Source: Poecilobothrus nobilitatus (lineage: Eukaryota; Arthropoda; Insecta; Diptera; Dolichopodidae). Taken from it: DNA of 64,000 nt. The notes below the pieces were generated by a model. It made no database searches and was not told where the DNA came from. It saw only the letters and a list, made by a program, of their open reading frames with translations. The stretch is taken from assembly GCA_947095535.1 (NCBI GenBank), contig OX352772.1, positions 100,225,956-100,289,955 of the forward strand, in the 5' to 3' direction. Below are positions 46,080 through 59,286 of this stretch, piece after piece (positions within the stretch are counted from its first letter, which is position 1; each line of letters begins with the position of its first letter). The translations under genes were made by a program, and so were the position numbers.

Positions 46080-47330
46080 CAATTTAACCGTTATTTCTGA
46101 TAACGAAAGTGATCAGAAAATTTTGATGGAAATGTGTCTGGAGATGAAATACCTCTTGAAAAATTGGACAACGAAGATTTAGAAATAATGCCTTTTGAAA
46201 AATTTGAAGATGACGTATCCGTTATTTGCAAAGAAATGACTAATGATATTTCTACTAATATGGTGCATCCACATGTTTTTGAAAATTGTAATTTAAATAT
46301 TAGTGAACTAGAAAAGGAATTATTTACAGAAGAAAGTCTAAAACAAATTAGTATTGATTCAGAAGTCAACAACGAAAAAGACCTTGCTTCAGCATTTTAT
46401 AAAGAAGCTACAATATTTCGACTATCCAAATCACCGGAAAATAGATAGATTAATCTTCGTACTGAGGAATCATTATATAGCAAGTTTCAGAACATTCAAA
46501 TAGATCCCAAAGATAATACAAAGTGGAAACAAAATTTGAAATGGGAAAAAAGAAATTTGAAATCAAGTAAAAAAAACATTTTTTTTTTGGAGGATAAAAA
46601 ATTACTAATTGAAACTAAAGATTTATTAAAACCTTATCTTATATCTCTTTGATGATAAGTTAATTGAACACATTGCTATGCAACAATATATTTCATAAGT
46701 GAAACAATTGGTATTAGTATTAAGCCATATTTGAAATGTGAAGATATAACTCCTTCTTTAATTAAAAAATTTATTGGAATATTGTTGTATATGTCAGTAT
46801 ACAACTATCCAAATGTTCGATCTTACTGGCAAGAAAATAAATTGGAAGCAATTTATAACACAATGTCAATGAAAATGTTTGAAGAGATACGGAGATTTAT
46901 ACATTTTAATGATAATTCCAAAATTAAGAATGTTAAAGATACTGCTTCCAAAAATTTTGATAAAATTTACAAAATTCGCCTGCTGGTTGACAAACTAAAC
47001 TATATTTTTAAAAAATTCCATTTAACCAAAAATTGTGTATAGATGAGCAAATGTGTGCTACAAAAATGTGGAATAGCTTACGACAATACATGCCTTTGAA
47101 GCCACATAAATGGGGAATAAAATTATTTATTCTATGTGATTCTGAAGGACGTTGTTTTGTTTTTGAAGTTTATACGTGCGCGGGTGATAATATTGTAGCT
47201 GAAAAATCTTCTGATCTCGGCGCATGTGCCAACGTAGTAGTACGTTTATCGAAATGCATTCCAGAATTAATTTGATAATTTTTTTGATAATTTTTATACA
47301 ATAGTTCAATTCATGGCGTTTTTACGCACT
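46080..47330 (+). pseudogene. piggyBac transposase, N-terminal two-thirds, broken (left copy)
   Basis: 46134-46448 is an acidic N-terminal region ('NEDLEIMPFEKFEDDV'). 46731-47042 gives 'KFIGILLYMSVYNYPNVRSY' and 'FDKIYKIRLLVDKLNY'. 47033-47275 gives 'IDEQMCATKMWNSLRQYMP', 'KPHKWGIKLFILCDSEGR' and 'DLGACANVVVRLSKCIP'. In the piggyBac family the catalytic Asp residues lie just before KIRPLL-like and within DEQM-like blocks. 'FDNFYTIVQFMAFL' follows in another frame before LOA sequence takes over at 47331. The C-terminal third, with the cysteine-rich domain, is gone. Confidence 0.9.
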
Positions 47331-48239
47331 TTACTGTTAGTTAACACCCATTTTCCCATAGCCAGCAATGTTAACGGTAACGTAACTCCACCCAATGGAG
47401 GTCCTGTAGCCCAAGCAACCTCATGGGATGAAGTAAGTAAAATTATATCTCAGGAAAAGGTTTCTTGGGCTATAAAAAGTTTCTCTCCATATAAATCGCC
47501 TGGCTTGGATGGCATAATTCCGATTATGTTGCAAAAGTCGTTAATGCTGTCGACATCGTGGCTTGTCACCATTTTCAGTAGCTGTTTAAAACATAATCAT
47601 TTTCCCTGCAGTTGGAAGAGAGTCCGAGTAGTATTTATTCCAAAGGCAGGTAAAAGGGGCCACGAGTCTGCGAAAGGCCACTCAGCCTGTCCTCCTTTCT
47701 TTTAAAAACCTTGGAGCGCATTTTGGATTACCAGATTAGGCAACGCTTTGAGGGAACTCTAGTATCGAAATCCCAACATGCGTACTTAAAAGGTAGGTCC
47801 ACAGAAACGGCTCTCCATGAAGTGGTCAGGACAGTTGAACACTCCATTAAGTACAAACAATTTACCTTAGCCACCTTCTTAGATATCGAAGGTGCTTTTA
47901 ATAATGTCAACATCCAATCTATTGAAGAAGCTCTAACCCAGGTGGGAACAGAGCAGTTTCTGAAGCATTGGATTATATCCATGCTGAATTCCAGAATAAT
48001 TCACGCGAAAATGGGAAACAGCAGTGTTACTAAATTAGTCAACAGGGGTACACCTCAGGGAGGTGTAATATCACCTTTGCTATGGCTAATGGTTATAAAC
48101 AAAATTCGAATGATACTTGCTGAGGAAGGAATAAAGGTAGTGGCGTATGCGGATGATGTGGTGTTACTAGTATCAGGACAGTTTATATCCGTGATTAGTG
48201 GGATCATGAATAGAACTCTAAGCAAGGTTCACAACTGGG
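47331..48239 (+). pseudogene. LOA-like RT fragment a (left copy)
   Basis: Starts inside the RT leader ('WAIKSFSPYKSPGLDGIIP') and reads through 'VRVVFIPKAGK', 'SQHAYLKGRSTETALHEVV', 'LATFLDIEGAFNNV' (first Asp), 'RGTPQGGVISPLLW' and 'VVAYADDVVLLVSGQF' (intact YADD). It breaks off at 'SKVHNW'. One frameshift at about 47700. It is joined head-to-tail to fragment b of the same subfamily. Confidence 0.85.
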
Positions 48240-51200
48240 ACATTATCTTAGTTACTAACAATAATATCATTGGAGTTGTAAACTGGTCTGTGTCTAGTCG
48301 GGACTCCTACTCAGATCACAAATATATAGTCTTTGATGTGAATTTTCGGATGATAATTTCAAATTTCTGCAGAAATTCTAAAAGAACTGACTAAGTAAAA
48401 TTCAGCCGAATTATACAGTCAAAACTAAATAATGTACCCAACATCAAAATTGAAACGATCGAAGAGCTGTATACAAAGATTGAAACTTTTGAAAAGGCAA
48501 TGGGTGTAGCCTTTAAAGTCTCGTGTCGAATTAGTCGCGGAAAGAAAACCTATCCCCCTTGGTGGAGCGAAGATTTAGCCTGCCTTAAAATTCTGACTAG
48601 GTCTATTTTCAACATTTGCTATAAAAAGCTATAAAAATACTGGCAACCTTACAAAGATTGCCTAAAAGTATATAAGAAAGCCATCAAAGAAGATAAGCGG
48701 CATACTTGGATGAAATTTTGTCAATCTATCGAAACTACGAAGGATTCAGCTAGAATCTGTAAAATCCTATCCAATGATAGATCCTGTCTGTCCTTAATCA
48801 AAATAACGGATGGGAACTGGGCTAATTCTTCAGCTGAATCTCTAGAACTGTCAGTTAACAACCATTTTCCCATAGACAGTAATGGTAACGGTAATGTAAC
48901 TGCACCCAATGTCAGTCCTGTAGTCCAAGGAAGCTCATGGGATGAAGTAAGTAAAATTATATATCAGGAAAAGGTTTCTTGGGCTATTAAAAGTTTTTCT
49001 CAATATAAATCGCCTGGCTTGGATGGCATAATTTCGATTATGTTGCAAGAGTCATTAATGCTGTCGGCATCATGGCTTGTCGCCATTTTCAGTAGCTGTT
49101 TAAAACTTAATCATGTTCCCAGCTGTTGGAAGAGAGTCCAAGTAGTCTTTATTCCAAAGGCAGGTAGAAGGCGCCACGAGTTTGCAAAAGACTTCAGGCC
49201 ACTTAGCCTGTCCTGCCTTCTTTTAAAAACCTTGGAGCATATTTTGGATTACTAGATTAGGCAACGCTTTGAGGAAACTCAAGTATCAAAATCCCAACAT
49301 GCGTACTTAAAAGGTAGGACCACAGAAACGGCTCTCCATGAAGTGGTCAGCACAGTTGAGCATTCCATTAAGTATAAACAATACACCTTAGCCACCTGTC
49401 AACACCCACCTGTCAACCCAATAATGTCAAGACCCAATTCATTGAAGAAGCTCTCACCCAGGTGGGGACAGATCAGTTTCTGAAGCTTTCCATTATCTCC
49501 ATGCTTAGTGCCAGAATAATTCACGCGAAAATGGGAAACAGCCTTTGCCATGGGTAATGGTTATAAACAAAATTTTAATGACACTTACTGAAAAAGGCAT
49601 AAAGGTAGTGGCGTATGCGGATGATGTGGTGATATTAGTATCAGGCCAGTTTATATCCTTGATTAGTGAGATAATGAATAGAGCTCTAAGCAAGGTTCAC
49701 AACTGGGCCACAAGTTGTGGCCTAGGTGTCAACTCAGAGAAATGATACTGGGACTGAAATGGTACTCTTCACGACAAGATCCAAAATACCTACTTTTGTG
49801 CTTCCGAAACTCAATAATTATACTCTAAAACTGACTACCAGCGCTAAGTATCTAGTCGTTATTCTAGACTCGAAGCTCTCCTGAAAATCTACCATTGAGC
49901 ATAGACTTAAGAAGGCTTTCGTTGCTCTCTATGCTTGCAATAAAACCATGGGCAAGAAATGGGGTATACAGCCAAAGATGGCGCTTTGGACGTACACAGC
50001 CGTGGTTCGCCCAATCCTTACCTATGGATCGCTGGTGTGGTGGCCAGCGATGAATCGGAAATACAATATAACAAAACTAAATAGAATACAGAGATCGGAA
50101 TCTGTGCGCATTACAGGAGCACTACGATCGTGTCCTACTGATACTTTGAATACTATTCTTTCACCCCCGGATCTACACATTAAGTATGTCGCAACGTGTA
50201 GTGCATTACGACACAAAGAATCTGGGTGGTTTGCTACTAAACCATATGGCAACGGTTATATTCTGGAGATATATCCAAGGGACTTTATACCAGCCCTGAC
50301 CGACTAGACTGTTCCCAAACTAAACTTCGGGAACAATTTAGCCGTAGAATTTCCGTCCTTTCAATTCCGGGAATGGAGGGGCGGATATGTGACAAAGGAC
50401 TTCGATATCACTATCTTCACCGACGCATCCAAGATGAAGGAAGGAGTTGGTGCTGGTATTTTCTTGGAGAAACTCAACATTTCAAAATTCTACAGATTCC
50501 CTGACACAGCTAGCATCTTCCAGGCGGAAAGACTAGCAGTTAAAGAGGCTCCTCGAATTCTGAACGGAAACAACACACAAATGAGAACGGTCGCCATTTG
50601 TGTGGACAGCTAATCCGCGATTAAGGCTATTAACGCCAACATTACAACCTCAAAGCTTGTTAGACAGTACCAAGAGGAACTTGCCCTAACAAGCGAAAGG
50701 TTAAACATAACCTTCTTGTGGGTGCCTGGGCATAGTAATATTGAAGGAAATGAAAAAACTGACGAACTAGCAAAGAAAGGAGCTACTTAGAACTCTAACT
50801 CTCCGCAAAGAGTCAGTTGTCCAATTAGTACCATTAAGGAACGGATCCTTTCTTTGTATATAGCGAAATCACAAAATAGGTGGAGTAATCTGAGCAATTG
50901 CACCATATCTACAACATTGTGGCCCACATACAACAAAGGGTGGTCAAATGAGTTGATATTCAAATCTCGCACAGACATAGCCAGACTAGTGGCAATCATG
51001 ACAGGCCACTGGCCAGTGGGCACGCATGCAGCCATATTAGGAATCCCACACAATACCTCCTGCAGGAGTTGCAGAGAAGCAAACGAAAGTGAGAATCTGG
51101 AGCACTTTCTTTGCAGATATCTGGCTCTAGCTAGAGCCAGACTTCTCTCACTCAGTAAACCGTTCTTCCACAACCTCAGCGAGCTTTTCAAACACAAAAT

Positions 51201-51330
51201 CAAAGAACTAATTTAGTATCTGATCCGTTCGGGTTGGGTTAATCTAAAAACACAGGTCACGTGAGTACAGTGGTATTAAACTGGCGCAATCTAGTGCTAA
51301 TTGAGGTCACCACCCTACCTACCTACCTAC
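48240..51330 (+). pseudogene. LOA-like element b: endonuclease end, RT, RNase H, 3' end (left copy)
   Basis: Opens in the endonuclease C-terminus ('SSRDSYSDHKYIVFDV', with the catalytic S-D-H). It continues with 'PPWWSEDLACLKIL', RT leader 'WAIKSFSQYKSPGLDGI', a deletion that removes the first catalytic Asp region (near 49395) and another removing GTPQGG (near 49540), then 'VVAYADDVVILVSGQF'. The thumb has 'VVRPILTYGSLVWW'; RNase H has 'ITIFTDASKMKEGVGAGIF', 'SIFQAERLAVKEA' and 'ITFLWVPGHSNIEGNE'. The finger is 'CRSCREANESENLEHFLC'. The 3' end is ...CACCCTACCTACCTACCTAC. Confidence 0.87.
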
Positions 51331-51589
51331 ATATTACATATATATATATTTTTCCAAAAAATCTTTCTGTTAACTTTAATAAATAAAAGCAAAACAAGCA
51401 TTAATTAATTTTTGTTATAATATGAAATACCAAAGAAAATATAATATAGTGTACATAAGGAAGCTTACGTCCAACCTTTTTTGTGGCCTCACTATCTTCG
51501 TTGGACGCCTGACCTTAAAAAGAATGCCATATTTTTCTTTAAGGCCCCTTATTTTATGTAAAAATCATTTTTACTCAAAAAAAAATTGT
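51331..51589 (+). other. piggyBac 3' region without coding (left copy)
   Basis: TA-rich DNA between the LOA 3' tail and the piggyBac right end. No cysteine-rich C-terminal domain can be read, so the insertion was accompanied by loss of the transposase end. Confidence 0.5.
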
Positions 51590-51604
51590 GCATTAGAGGG
51601 TTAA

Positions 51605-52166
51605 GAGTAGATGTAAAATCATTACATATCAAGCTTTCGTAAGACCAATTATTACATACGGTATTACAATGCTAGGAATCTGGAAAGCATGCCAAATACT
51701 TAGTTGCAATACTTCTCTGGCGGGAAGCATTGCCATTGTCATTGATAGCGAGGCAGCAATCGCGGCTCTTAACTCTGCGATGATAACATCCAAGCTTTCC
51801 AGAAAATGCTCTGACGAGCTTAAGAATATAAGCTATCAATACAATGTTACATTACTGTGGGTCCCGGGACATAGGAACATCACAGGAAATGAACATGCTG
51901 ATGAATTAGCAAGGAGGGGTTCCAATCTGAATGCTTCACTGGAAGAACAGGTTGATCCACCACTAAACAGCGTTAAAAGGGATATCTTTCTACACTTTTT
52001 ATCCCTAGCGAAGAAAAGGTATTCCATTCCACACATCATGCTGCAGTTGTAGTGAACAGAATGAGAAAGAAACCATTATACACTTCACGTGTAAATGACC
52101 AGCGCTGGCTAGGGTGGCTCTGGGCAGCCATGAATTTAACGTTCTTAGCGATCTAACTTTCTTAGC
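51605..52166 (+). pseudogene. LOA-like RNase H fragment, 3' of piggyBac (left copy)
   Basis: 'FVRPIITYGITMLGIWKA' then a jump into RNase H: 'IAIVIDSEAAIAALNSA', 'LLWVPGHRNITGNEHADE'. A C-x2-C...H...C finger follows in broken frame near 52030-52095. It continues the RT piece at 45440-45617. The 3' end was removed by a ~255-bp deletion still absent from the right copy. Confidence 0.78.
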
Positions 52167-52189
52167 CAGTCAGCCAGTCTTAAAAATCA

Positions 52190-52584
52190 GAAAACCAGAA
52201 ACTGAATTTAAGCACTTTTATTCTAACAGATTTATATATAAGATTTCACAAGTGAATAGAATTGATAATTTTATGATAAAATGAATCAGAAATCACTTTG
52301 ACAGAGCATTAAAAACCTCCGACAGTAGTTTAATATCGCATATATATTACCATAATGAGGAATACATTCAAAAAACATTAAAATCGGGATTTATAGATCC
52401 CAAACATTTTATTTTCCTTCATAAAACAGCTTTTATTCAAACCAAGCGCATGCACCTATACTATCATAGTAGACGGGCTACATGCAAAATAATTGATTAT
52501 AAATCTACTAGCGTTAATTTACATCTACTTAAATTTGATACAAATGTCCCTTTTAAAACCACAATTATTAATAGATATTATTGA
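52190..52584 (+). other. Unrecognised open stretch (left copy)
   Basis: Duplicate of the frame at 60097-60525, here missing its first codons because of the adjacent deletion. Confidence 0.35.
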
Positions 52585-52860
52585 TGGTTAAATTATGATT
52601 AGATCTAAAAAAACTTATTTAAATTAATTAAATTAATTCTGGTCGATGGTTACTCTTTTTAATCATTTATAATTAGTTTAAAATTTATTTTAAATTCACT
52701 TATTTTATCAAATGACTTTTTTTCTTTTATTTATAAACTAGAATTTATCTACATTGGAACACAAGTCCGAAATATACATATATAATATGTGAATATATAT
52801 AAATATATGCATATATATATACATGTCTTCCGGTAAACACAATTTTAGAAATTTTAAATT

Positions 52861-53106
52861 CTTTTAATCGCTAATTATTTTATATTTTAAAGTTAATATT
52901 TTGAATTATTCGAATTAAAAAAGTTATAACTTTTAGTGTCTTTTGCCATTCCTTTCCAATGATATTTCCATCTTAATTTGACATATAACCGTTTTTGTCC
53001 GACATGTCCCCCGAAGTTAGAATCATTATGATATTTGTCTAGCTTACTATTTATTTTTATCACTTTTTCAGTAACTTTCAGTTTATTTATAACCGCGATT
53101 TTTAAT
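52861..53106 (-). pseudogene. GypD integrase zinc-finger region (right copy)
   Basis: Duplicate of 45180-45425. Confidence 0.75.
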
Positions 53107-53120
53107 TTATTTAGAGCTCT

Positions 53121-53298
53121 ATTACCTATGTTTTAGTAAAGGTAAACGATAATTCTTTGATAGAAAACAAAAGAGTAGTCAAATATCTAGAGTCAAATAT
53201 CTACCAAAATGCAAACTATATAGATCAAGTTAAGTACGTCATTTCATAAAGTAATAAAGCTTTCATGGCATGTAGGAAATTGATTTACAACAAAAGAA
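53121..53298 (+). pseudogene. RT thumb fragment 5' of piggyBac (right copy)
   Basis: Duplicate of 45440-45617. Confidence 0.7.
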
Positions 53299-53760
53299 TT
53301 AACCCTCTAATGCTTCTAATGACATACACGTTCCTGATCTTTTTTCTCTATTAAATTGAATAAAATAAAATGTGACTGTTATTTTTTGATATCCAAATCA
53401 TTAATCATATTGATACAAATAAAATTATTATTAATTCTACTTGTTTGTTAATATAGGTCAGTAAACAAGTGTATCAAGTTAGAAAAAATTGTTGCTATTT
53501 TATTTCTAAATTTTAAGTAAAGTATTTGAATATAATTTCTCTCTTTTAAGACTTAGGGAAAATATTAGTAAATTAATATTTCTTTTAAAATTATATTTTT
53601 AATAAAATTTTTTCACAAAAAATAATTTAAATATATATTTTTTGTAAAAAGTCGTTGTAAACGCAGGTGTCCTTGTGCGAATAAAATTAAGTATAATTTA
53701 ACTATGTTCTAGAACAAATTATTCCGAGATGCAGCAGAAATTGAAGAAAGAATATATGTT

Positions 53761-55012
53761 CAATTTAACCGTTATTTCTGATAACGAAAGTGATCAGAAA
53801 ATTTTGATGGAAATGTGTCTGGAGATGAAATACCTCTTGAAAAATTGGACAACGAAGATTTAGAAATAATGCCTTTTGAAAAATTTGAAGATGACGTATC
53901 CGTTATTTGCAAAGAAATGACTAATGATATTTCTACTAATATGGTGCATCCACATGTTTTTGAAAATTGTAATTTAAATATTAGTGAACTAGAAAAGGAA
54001 TTATTTACAGAAGAAAGTCTAAAACAAATTAGTATTGATTCAGAAGTCAACAACGAAAAAGACCTTGCTTCAGCATTTTATAAAGAAGCTACAATATTTC
54101 GACTATCCAAATCACCGGAAAATAGATAGATTAATCTTCGTACTGAGGAATCATTATATAGCAAGTTTCAGAACATTCAAATAGATCCCAAAGATAATAC
54201 AAAGTGGAAACAAAATTTGAAATGGGAAAAAAGAAATTTGAAATCAAGTAAAAAAAACATTTTTTTTTTTGGAGGATAAAAAATTACTAATTGAAACTAA
54301 AGATTTATTAAAACCTTATCTTATATCTCTTTGATGATAAGTTAATTGAACACATTGCTATGCAACAATATATTTCATAAGTGAAACAATTGGTATTAGT
54401 ATTAAGCCATATTTGAAATGTGAAGATATAACTCCTTCTTTAATTAAAAAATTTATTGGAATATTGTTGTATATGTCAGTATACAACTATCCAAATGTTC
54501 GATCTTACTGGCAAGAAAATAAATTGGAAGCAATTTATAACACAATGTCAATGAAAATGTTTGAAGAGATACGGAGATTTATACATTTTAATGATAATTC
54601 CAAAATTAAGAATGTTAAAGATACTGCTTCCAAAAATTTTGATAAAATTTACAAAATTCGCCTGCTGGTTGACAAACTAAACTATATTTTTAAAAAATTC
54701 CATTTAACCAAAAATTGTGTATAGATGAGCAAATGTGTGCTACAAAAATGTGGAATAGCTTACGACAATACATGCCTTTGAAGCCACATAAATGGGGAAT
54801 AAAATTATTTATTCTATGTGATTCTGAAGGACGTTGCTTTGTTTTTGAAGTTTATACGTGCGCGGCTGATAATATTGTAGCTGAAAAATCTTCTGATCTC
54901 GGCGCATGTGCCAACGTAGTAGTACGTTTATCGAAATGCATTCCAGAATTAATTTGATAATTTTTTTGATAATTTTTATACAATAGTTCAATTCATGGCG
55001 TTTTTACGCACT
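53761..55012 (+). pseudogene. piggyBac transposase, broken (right copy)
   Basis: Duplicate of 46080-47330 with the same stops; the IDEQMCATKMW block is at about 54715. Confidence 0.9.
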
Positions 55013-55921
55013 TTACTGTTAGTTAACACCCATTTTCCCATAGCCAGCAATGTTAACGGTAACGTAACTCCACCCAATGGAGGTCCTGTAGCCCAAGCAA
55101 CCTCATGGGATGAAGTAAGTAAAATTATATCTCAGGAAAAGGTTTCTTGGGCTATAAAAAGTTTCTCTCCATATAAATCGCCTGGCTTGGATGGCATAAT
55201 TCCGATTATGTTGCAAAAGTCGTTAATGCTGTCGACATCGTGGCTTGTCACCATTTTCAGTAGCTGTTTAAAACATAATCATTTTCCCTGCAGTTGGAAG
55301 AGAGTCCGAGTAGTATTTATTCCAAAGGCAGGTAAAAGGGGCCACGAGTCTGCGAAAGGCCACTCAGCCTGTCCTCCTTTCTTTTAAAAACCTTGGAGCG
55401 CATTTTGGATTACCAGATTAGGCAACGCTTTGAGGGAACTCTAGTATCGAAATCCCAACATGCGTACTTAAAAGGTAGGTCCACAGAAACGGCTCTCCAT
55501 GAAGTGGTCAGGACAGTTGAACACTCCATTAAGTACAAACAATTTACCTTAGCCACCTTCTTAGATATCGAAGGTGCTTTTAATAATGTCAACATCCAAT
55601 CTATTGAAGAAGCTCTAACCCAGGTGGGAACAGAGCAGTTTCTGAAGCATTGGATTATATCCATGCTGAATTCCAGAATAATTCACGCGAAAATGGGAAA
55701 CAGCAGTGTTACTAAATTAGTCAACAGGGGTACACCTCAGGGAGGTGTAATATCACCTTTGCTATGGCTAATGGTTATAAACAAAATTCGAATGATACTT
55801 GCTGAGGAAGGAATAAAGGTAGTGGCGTATGCGGATGATGTGGTGTTACTAGTATCAGGACAGTTTATATCCGTGATTAGTGGGATCATGAATAGAACTC
55901 TAAGCAAGGTTCACAACTGGG
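55013..55921 (+). pseudogene. LOA-like RT fragment a (right copy)
   Basis: Duplicate of 47331-48239. Confidence 0.85.
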
Positions 55922-58900
55922 ACATTATCTTAGTTACTAACAATAATATCATTGGAGTTGTAAACTGGTCTGTGTCTAGTCGGGACTCCTACTCAGATCA
56001 CAAATATATAGTCTTTGATGTGAATTTTCGGATGATAATTTCAAATTTCTGCAGAAATTCTAAAAGAACTGACTAAGTAAAATTCAGCCGAATTATACAG
56101 TCAAAACTAAATAATGTACCCAACATCAAAATTGAAACGATCGAAGAGCTGTATACAAAGATTGAAACTTTTGAAAAGGCAATGGGTGTAGCCTTTAAAG
56201 TCTCGTGTCGAATTAGTCGCGGAAAGAAAACCTATCCCCCTTGGTGGAGCGAAGATTTAGCCTGCCTTAAAATTCTGACTAGGTCTATTTTCAACATTTG
56301 CTATAAAAAGCTATAAAAATACTGGCAACCTTACAAAGATTGCCTAAAAGTATATAAGAAAGCCATCAAAGAAGATAAGCGGCATACTTGGATGAAATTT
56401 TGTCAATCTATCGAAACTACGAAGGATTCAGCTAGAATCTGTAAAATCCTATCCAATGATAGATCCTGTCTGTCCTTAATCAAAATAACGGATGGGAACT
56501 GGGCTAATTCTTCAGCTGAATCTCTAGAACTGTCAGTTAACAACCATTTTCCCATAGACAGTAATGGTAACGGTAATGTAACTGCACCCAATGTCAGTCC
56601 TGTAGTCCAAGGAAGCTCATGGGATGAAGTAAGTAAAATTATATATCAGGAAAAGGTTTCTTGGGCTATTAAAAGTTTTTCTCAATATAAATCGCCTGGC
56701 TTGGATGGCATAATTTCGATTATGTTGCAAGAGTCATTAATGCTGTCGGCATCATGGCTTGTCGCCATTTTCAGTAGCTGTTTAAAACTTAATCATGTTC
56801 CCAGCTGTTGGAAGAGAGTCCAAGTAGTCTTTATTCCAAAGGCAGGTAGAAGGCGCCACGAGTTTGCAAAAGACTTCAGGCCACTTAGCCTGTCCTGCCT
56901 TCTTTTAAAAACCTTGGAGCATATTTTGGATTACTAGATTAGGCAACGCTTTGAGGAAACTCAAGTATCAAAATCCCAACATGCGTACTTAAAAGGTAGG
57001 ACCACAGAAACGGCTCTCCATGAAGTGGTCAGCACAGTTGAGCATTCCATTAAGTATAAACAATACACCTTAGCCACCTGTCAACACCCACCTGTCAACC
57101 CAATAATGTCAAGACCCAATTCATTGAAGAAGCTCTCACCCAGGTGGGGACAGATCAGTTTCTGAAGCTTTCCATTATCTCCATGCTTAGTGCCAGAATA
57201 ATTCACGCGAAAATGGGAAACAGCCTTTGCCATGGGTAATGGTTATAAACAAAATTTTAATGACACTTACTGAAAAAGGCATAAAGGTAGTGGCGTATGC
57301 GGATGATGTGGTGATATTAGTATCAGGCCAGTTTATATCCTTGATTAGTGAGATAATGAATAGAGCTCTAAGCAAGGTTCACAACTGGGCCACAAGTTGT
57401 GGCCTAGGTGTCAACTCAGAGAAATGATACTGGGACTGAAATGGTACTCTTCACGACAAGATCCAAAATACCTACTTTTGTGCTTCCGAAACTCAATAAT
57501 TATACTCTAAAACTGACTACCAGCGCTAAGTATCTAGTCGTTATTCTAGACTCGAAGCTCTCCTGAAAATCTACCATTGAGCATAGACTTAAGAAGGCTT
57601 TCGTTGCTCTCTATGCTTGCAATAAAACCATGGGCAAGAAATGGGGTATACAGCCAAAGATGGCGCTTTGGACGTACACAGCCGTGGTTCGCCCAATCCT
57701 TACCTATGGATCGCTGGTGTGGTGGCCAGCGATGAATCGGAAATACAATATAACAAAACTAAATAGAATACAGAGATCGGAATCTGTGCGCATTACAGGA
57801 GCACTACGATCGTGTCCTACTGATACTTTGAATACTATTCTTTCACCCCCGGATCTACACATTAAGTATGTCGCAACGTGTAGTGCATTACGACACAAAG
57901 AATCTGGGTGGTTTGCTACTAAACCATATGGCAACGGTTATATTCTGGAGATATATCCAAGGGACTTTATACCAGCCCTGACCGACTAGACTGTTCCCAA
58001 ACTAAACTTCGGGAACAATTTAGCCGTAGAATTTCCGTCCTTTCAATTCCGGGAATGGAGGGGCGGATATGTGACAAAGGACTTCGATATCACTATCTTC
58101 ACCGACGCATCCAAGATGAAGGAAGGAGTTGGTGCTGGTATTTTCTTGGAGAAACTCAACATTTCAAAATTCTACAGATTCCCTGACACAGCTAGCATCT
58201 TCCAGGCGGAAAGACTAGCAGTTAAAGAGGCTCCTCGAATTCTGAACGGAAACAACACACAAATGAGAACGGTCGCCATTTGTGTGGACAGCTAATCCGC
58301 GATTAAGGCTATTAACGCCAACATTACAACCTCAAAGCTTGTTAGACAGTACCAAGAGGAACTTGCCCTAACAAGCGAAAGGTTAAACATAACCTTCTTG
58401 TGGGTGCCTGGGCATAGTAATATTGAAGGAAATGAAAAAACTGACGAACTAGCAAAGAAAGGAGCTACTTAGAACTCTAACTCTCCGCAAAGAGTCAGTT
58501 GTCCAATTAGTACCATTAAGGAACGGATCCTTTCTTTGTATATAGCGAAATCACAAAATAGGTGGAGTAATCTGAGCAATTGCACCATATCTACAACATT
58601 GTGGCCCACATACAACAAAGGGTGATCAAATGAGTTGATATTCAAATCTCGCACAGACATAGCCAGACTAGTGGCAATCATGACAGGCCACTGGCCAGTG
58701 GGCACGCATGCAGCCATATTAGGAATCCCACACAATACCTCCTGCAGGAGTTGCAGAGAAGCAAACGAAAGTGAGAATCTGGAGCACTTTCTTTGCAGAT
58801 ATCTGGCTCTAGCTAGAGCCAGACTTCTCTCACTCAGTAAACCGTTCTTCCACAACCTCAGCGAGCTTTTCAAACACAAAATCAAAGAACTGATTTAGTA

Positions 58901-59012
58901 TCTGATCCGTTCGGGTTGGGTTAATCTAAAAACACAGGTCACGTGAGTACAGTGGTATTAAACTGGCGCAATCTAGTGCTAATTGAGGTCACCACCCTAC
59001 CTACCTACCTAC
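55922..59012 (+). pseudogene. LOA-like element b (right copy)
   Basis: Duplicate of 48240-51330. A G-to-A change near 58624 creates a stop in the C-terminal frame (gggtggtca to gggtgatca context). Confidence 0.87.
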
Positions 59013-59286
59013 ATATTACATATATATATATTTTTCCAAAAAATCTTTCTGTTAACTTTAATAAATAAAAGCAAAACAAGCATTAATTAATTTTTGTTAT
59101 AATATGGAATACCAAAGAAAAGATAATATAGTGTACATAAGGAAGCTTACGTCCAACCTTTTTTGTGGCCTCACTATCTTCGTTGGACGCCTGACCTTAA
59201 AAAGAATGCCATATTTTTCTTTAAGGCCCCTTATTTTATGTAAAAATCACTTTTACTCAAAAAAAAATTGTGCATTAGAGGGTTAA

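Larger units (their letters stand above)
45622..51600 (+). mobile_element. piggyBac-like DNA transposon (left copy)
   Basis: TTAA (45618-45621) followed by CCCTCTAATGC; at the other end GCATTAGAGGG (51590-51600) followed by TTAA (51601-51604). These are perfect 11-bp inverted ends with the TTAA target of piggyBac. The element carries a piggyBac transposase fragment and about 4 kb of LOA-like DNA inserted into it. The flanks join a single interrupted RT frame. Confidence 0.93.
44981..52661. repeat. Tandem segmental duplication C, left copy
   Basis: 7,681 bp, repeated directly at 52662-60598. Differences are rare. The main one is a deletion of about 255 bp in this copy near 52166, where the right copy keeps the end of a LOA-like element (59850-60117). 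It ends in '...gatggttactctt', inside a Daphne-like RT fragment, and then restarts. Confidence 0.95.
53303..59282 (+). mobile_element. piggyBac-like DNA transposon (right copy)
   Basis: Duplicate of 45622-51600 with the same TTAA sites (53299-53302 and 59283-59286) and perfect inverted ends. It differs from the left copy by single bases, such as one extra T near 54260 and GAU for GGU near 54865. Confidence 0.93.

Noticed and set aside
50787..51203. 138-codon minus-strand frame (also 58469-58885) opposite the LOA RNase H/finger region
   Set aside because: Antisense shadow of the plus-strand ORF2, which carries the clear RNase H and cysteine motifs.
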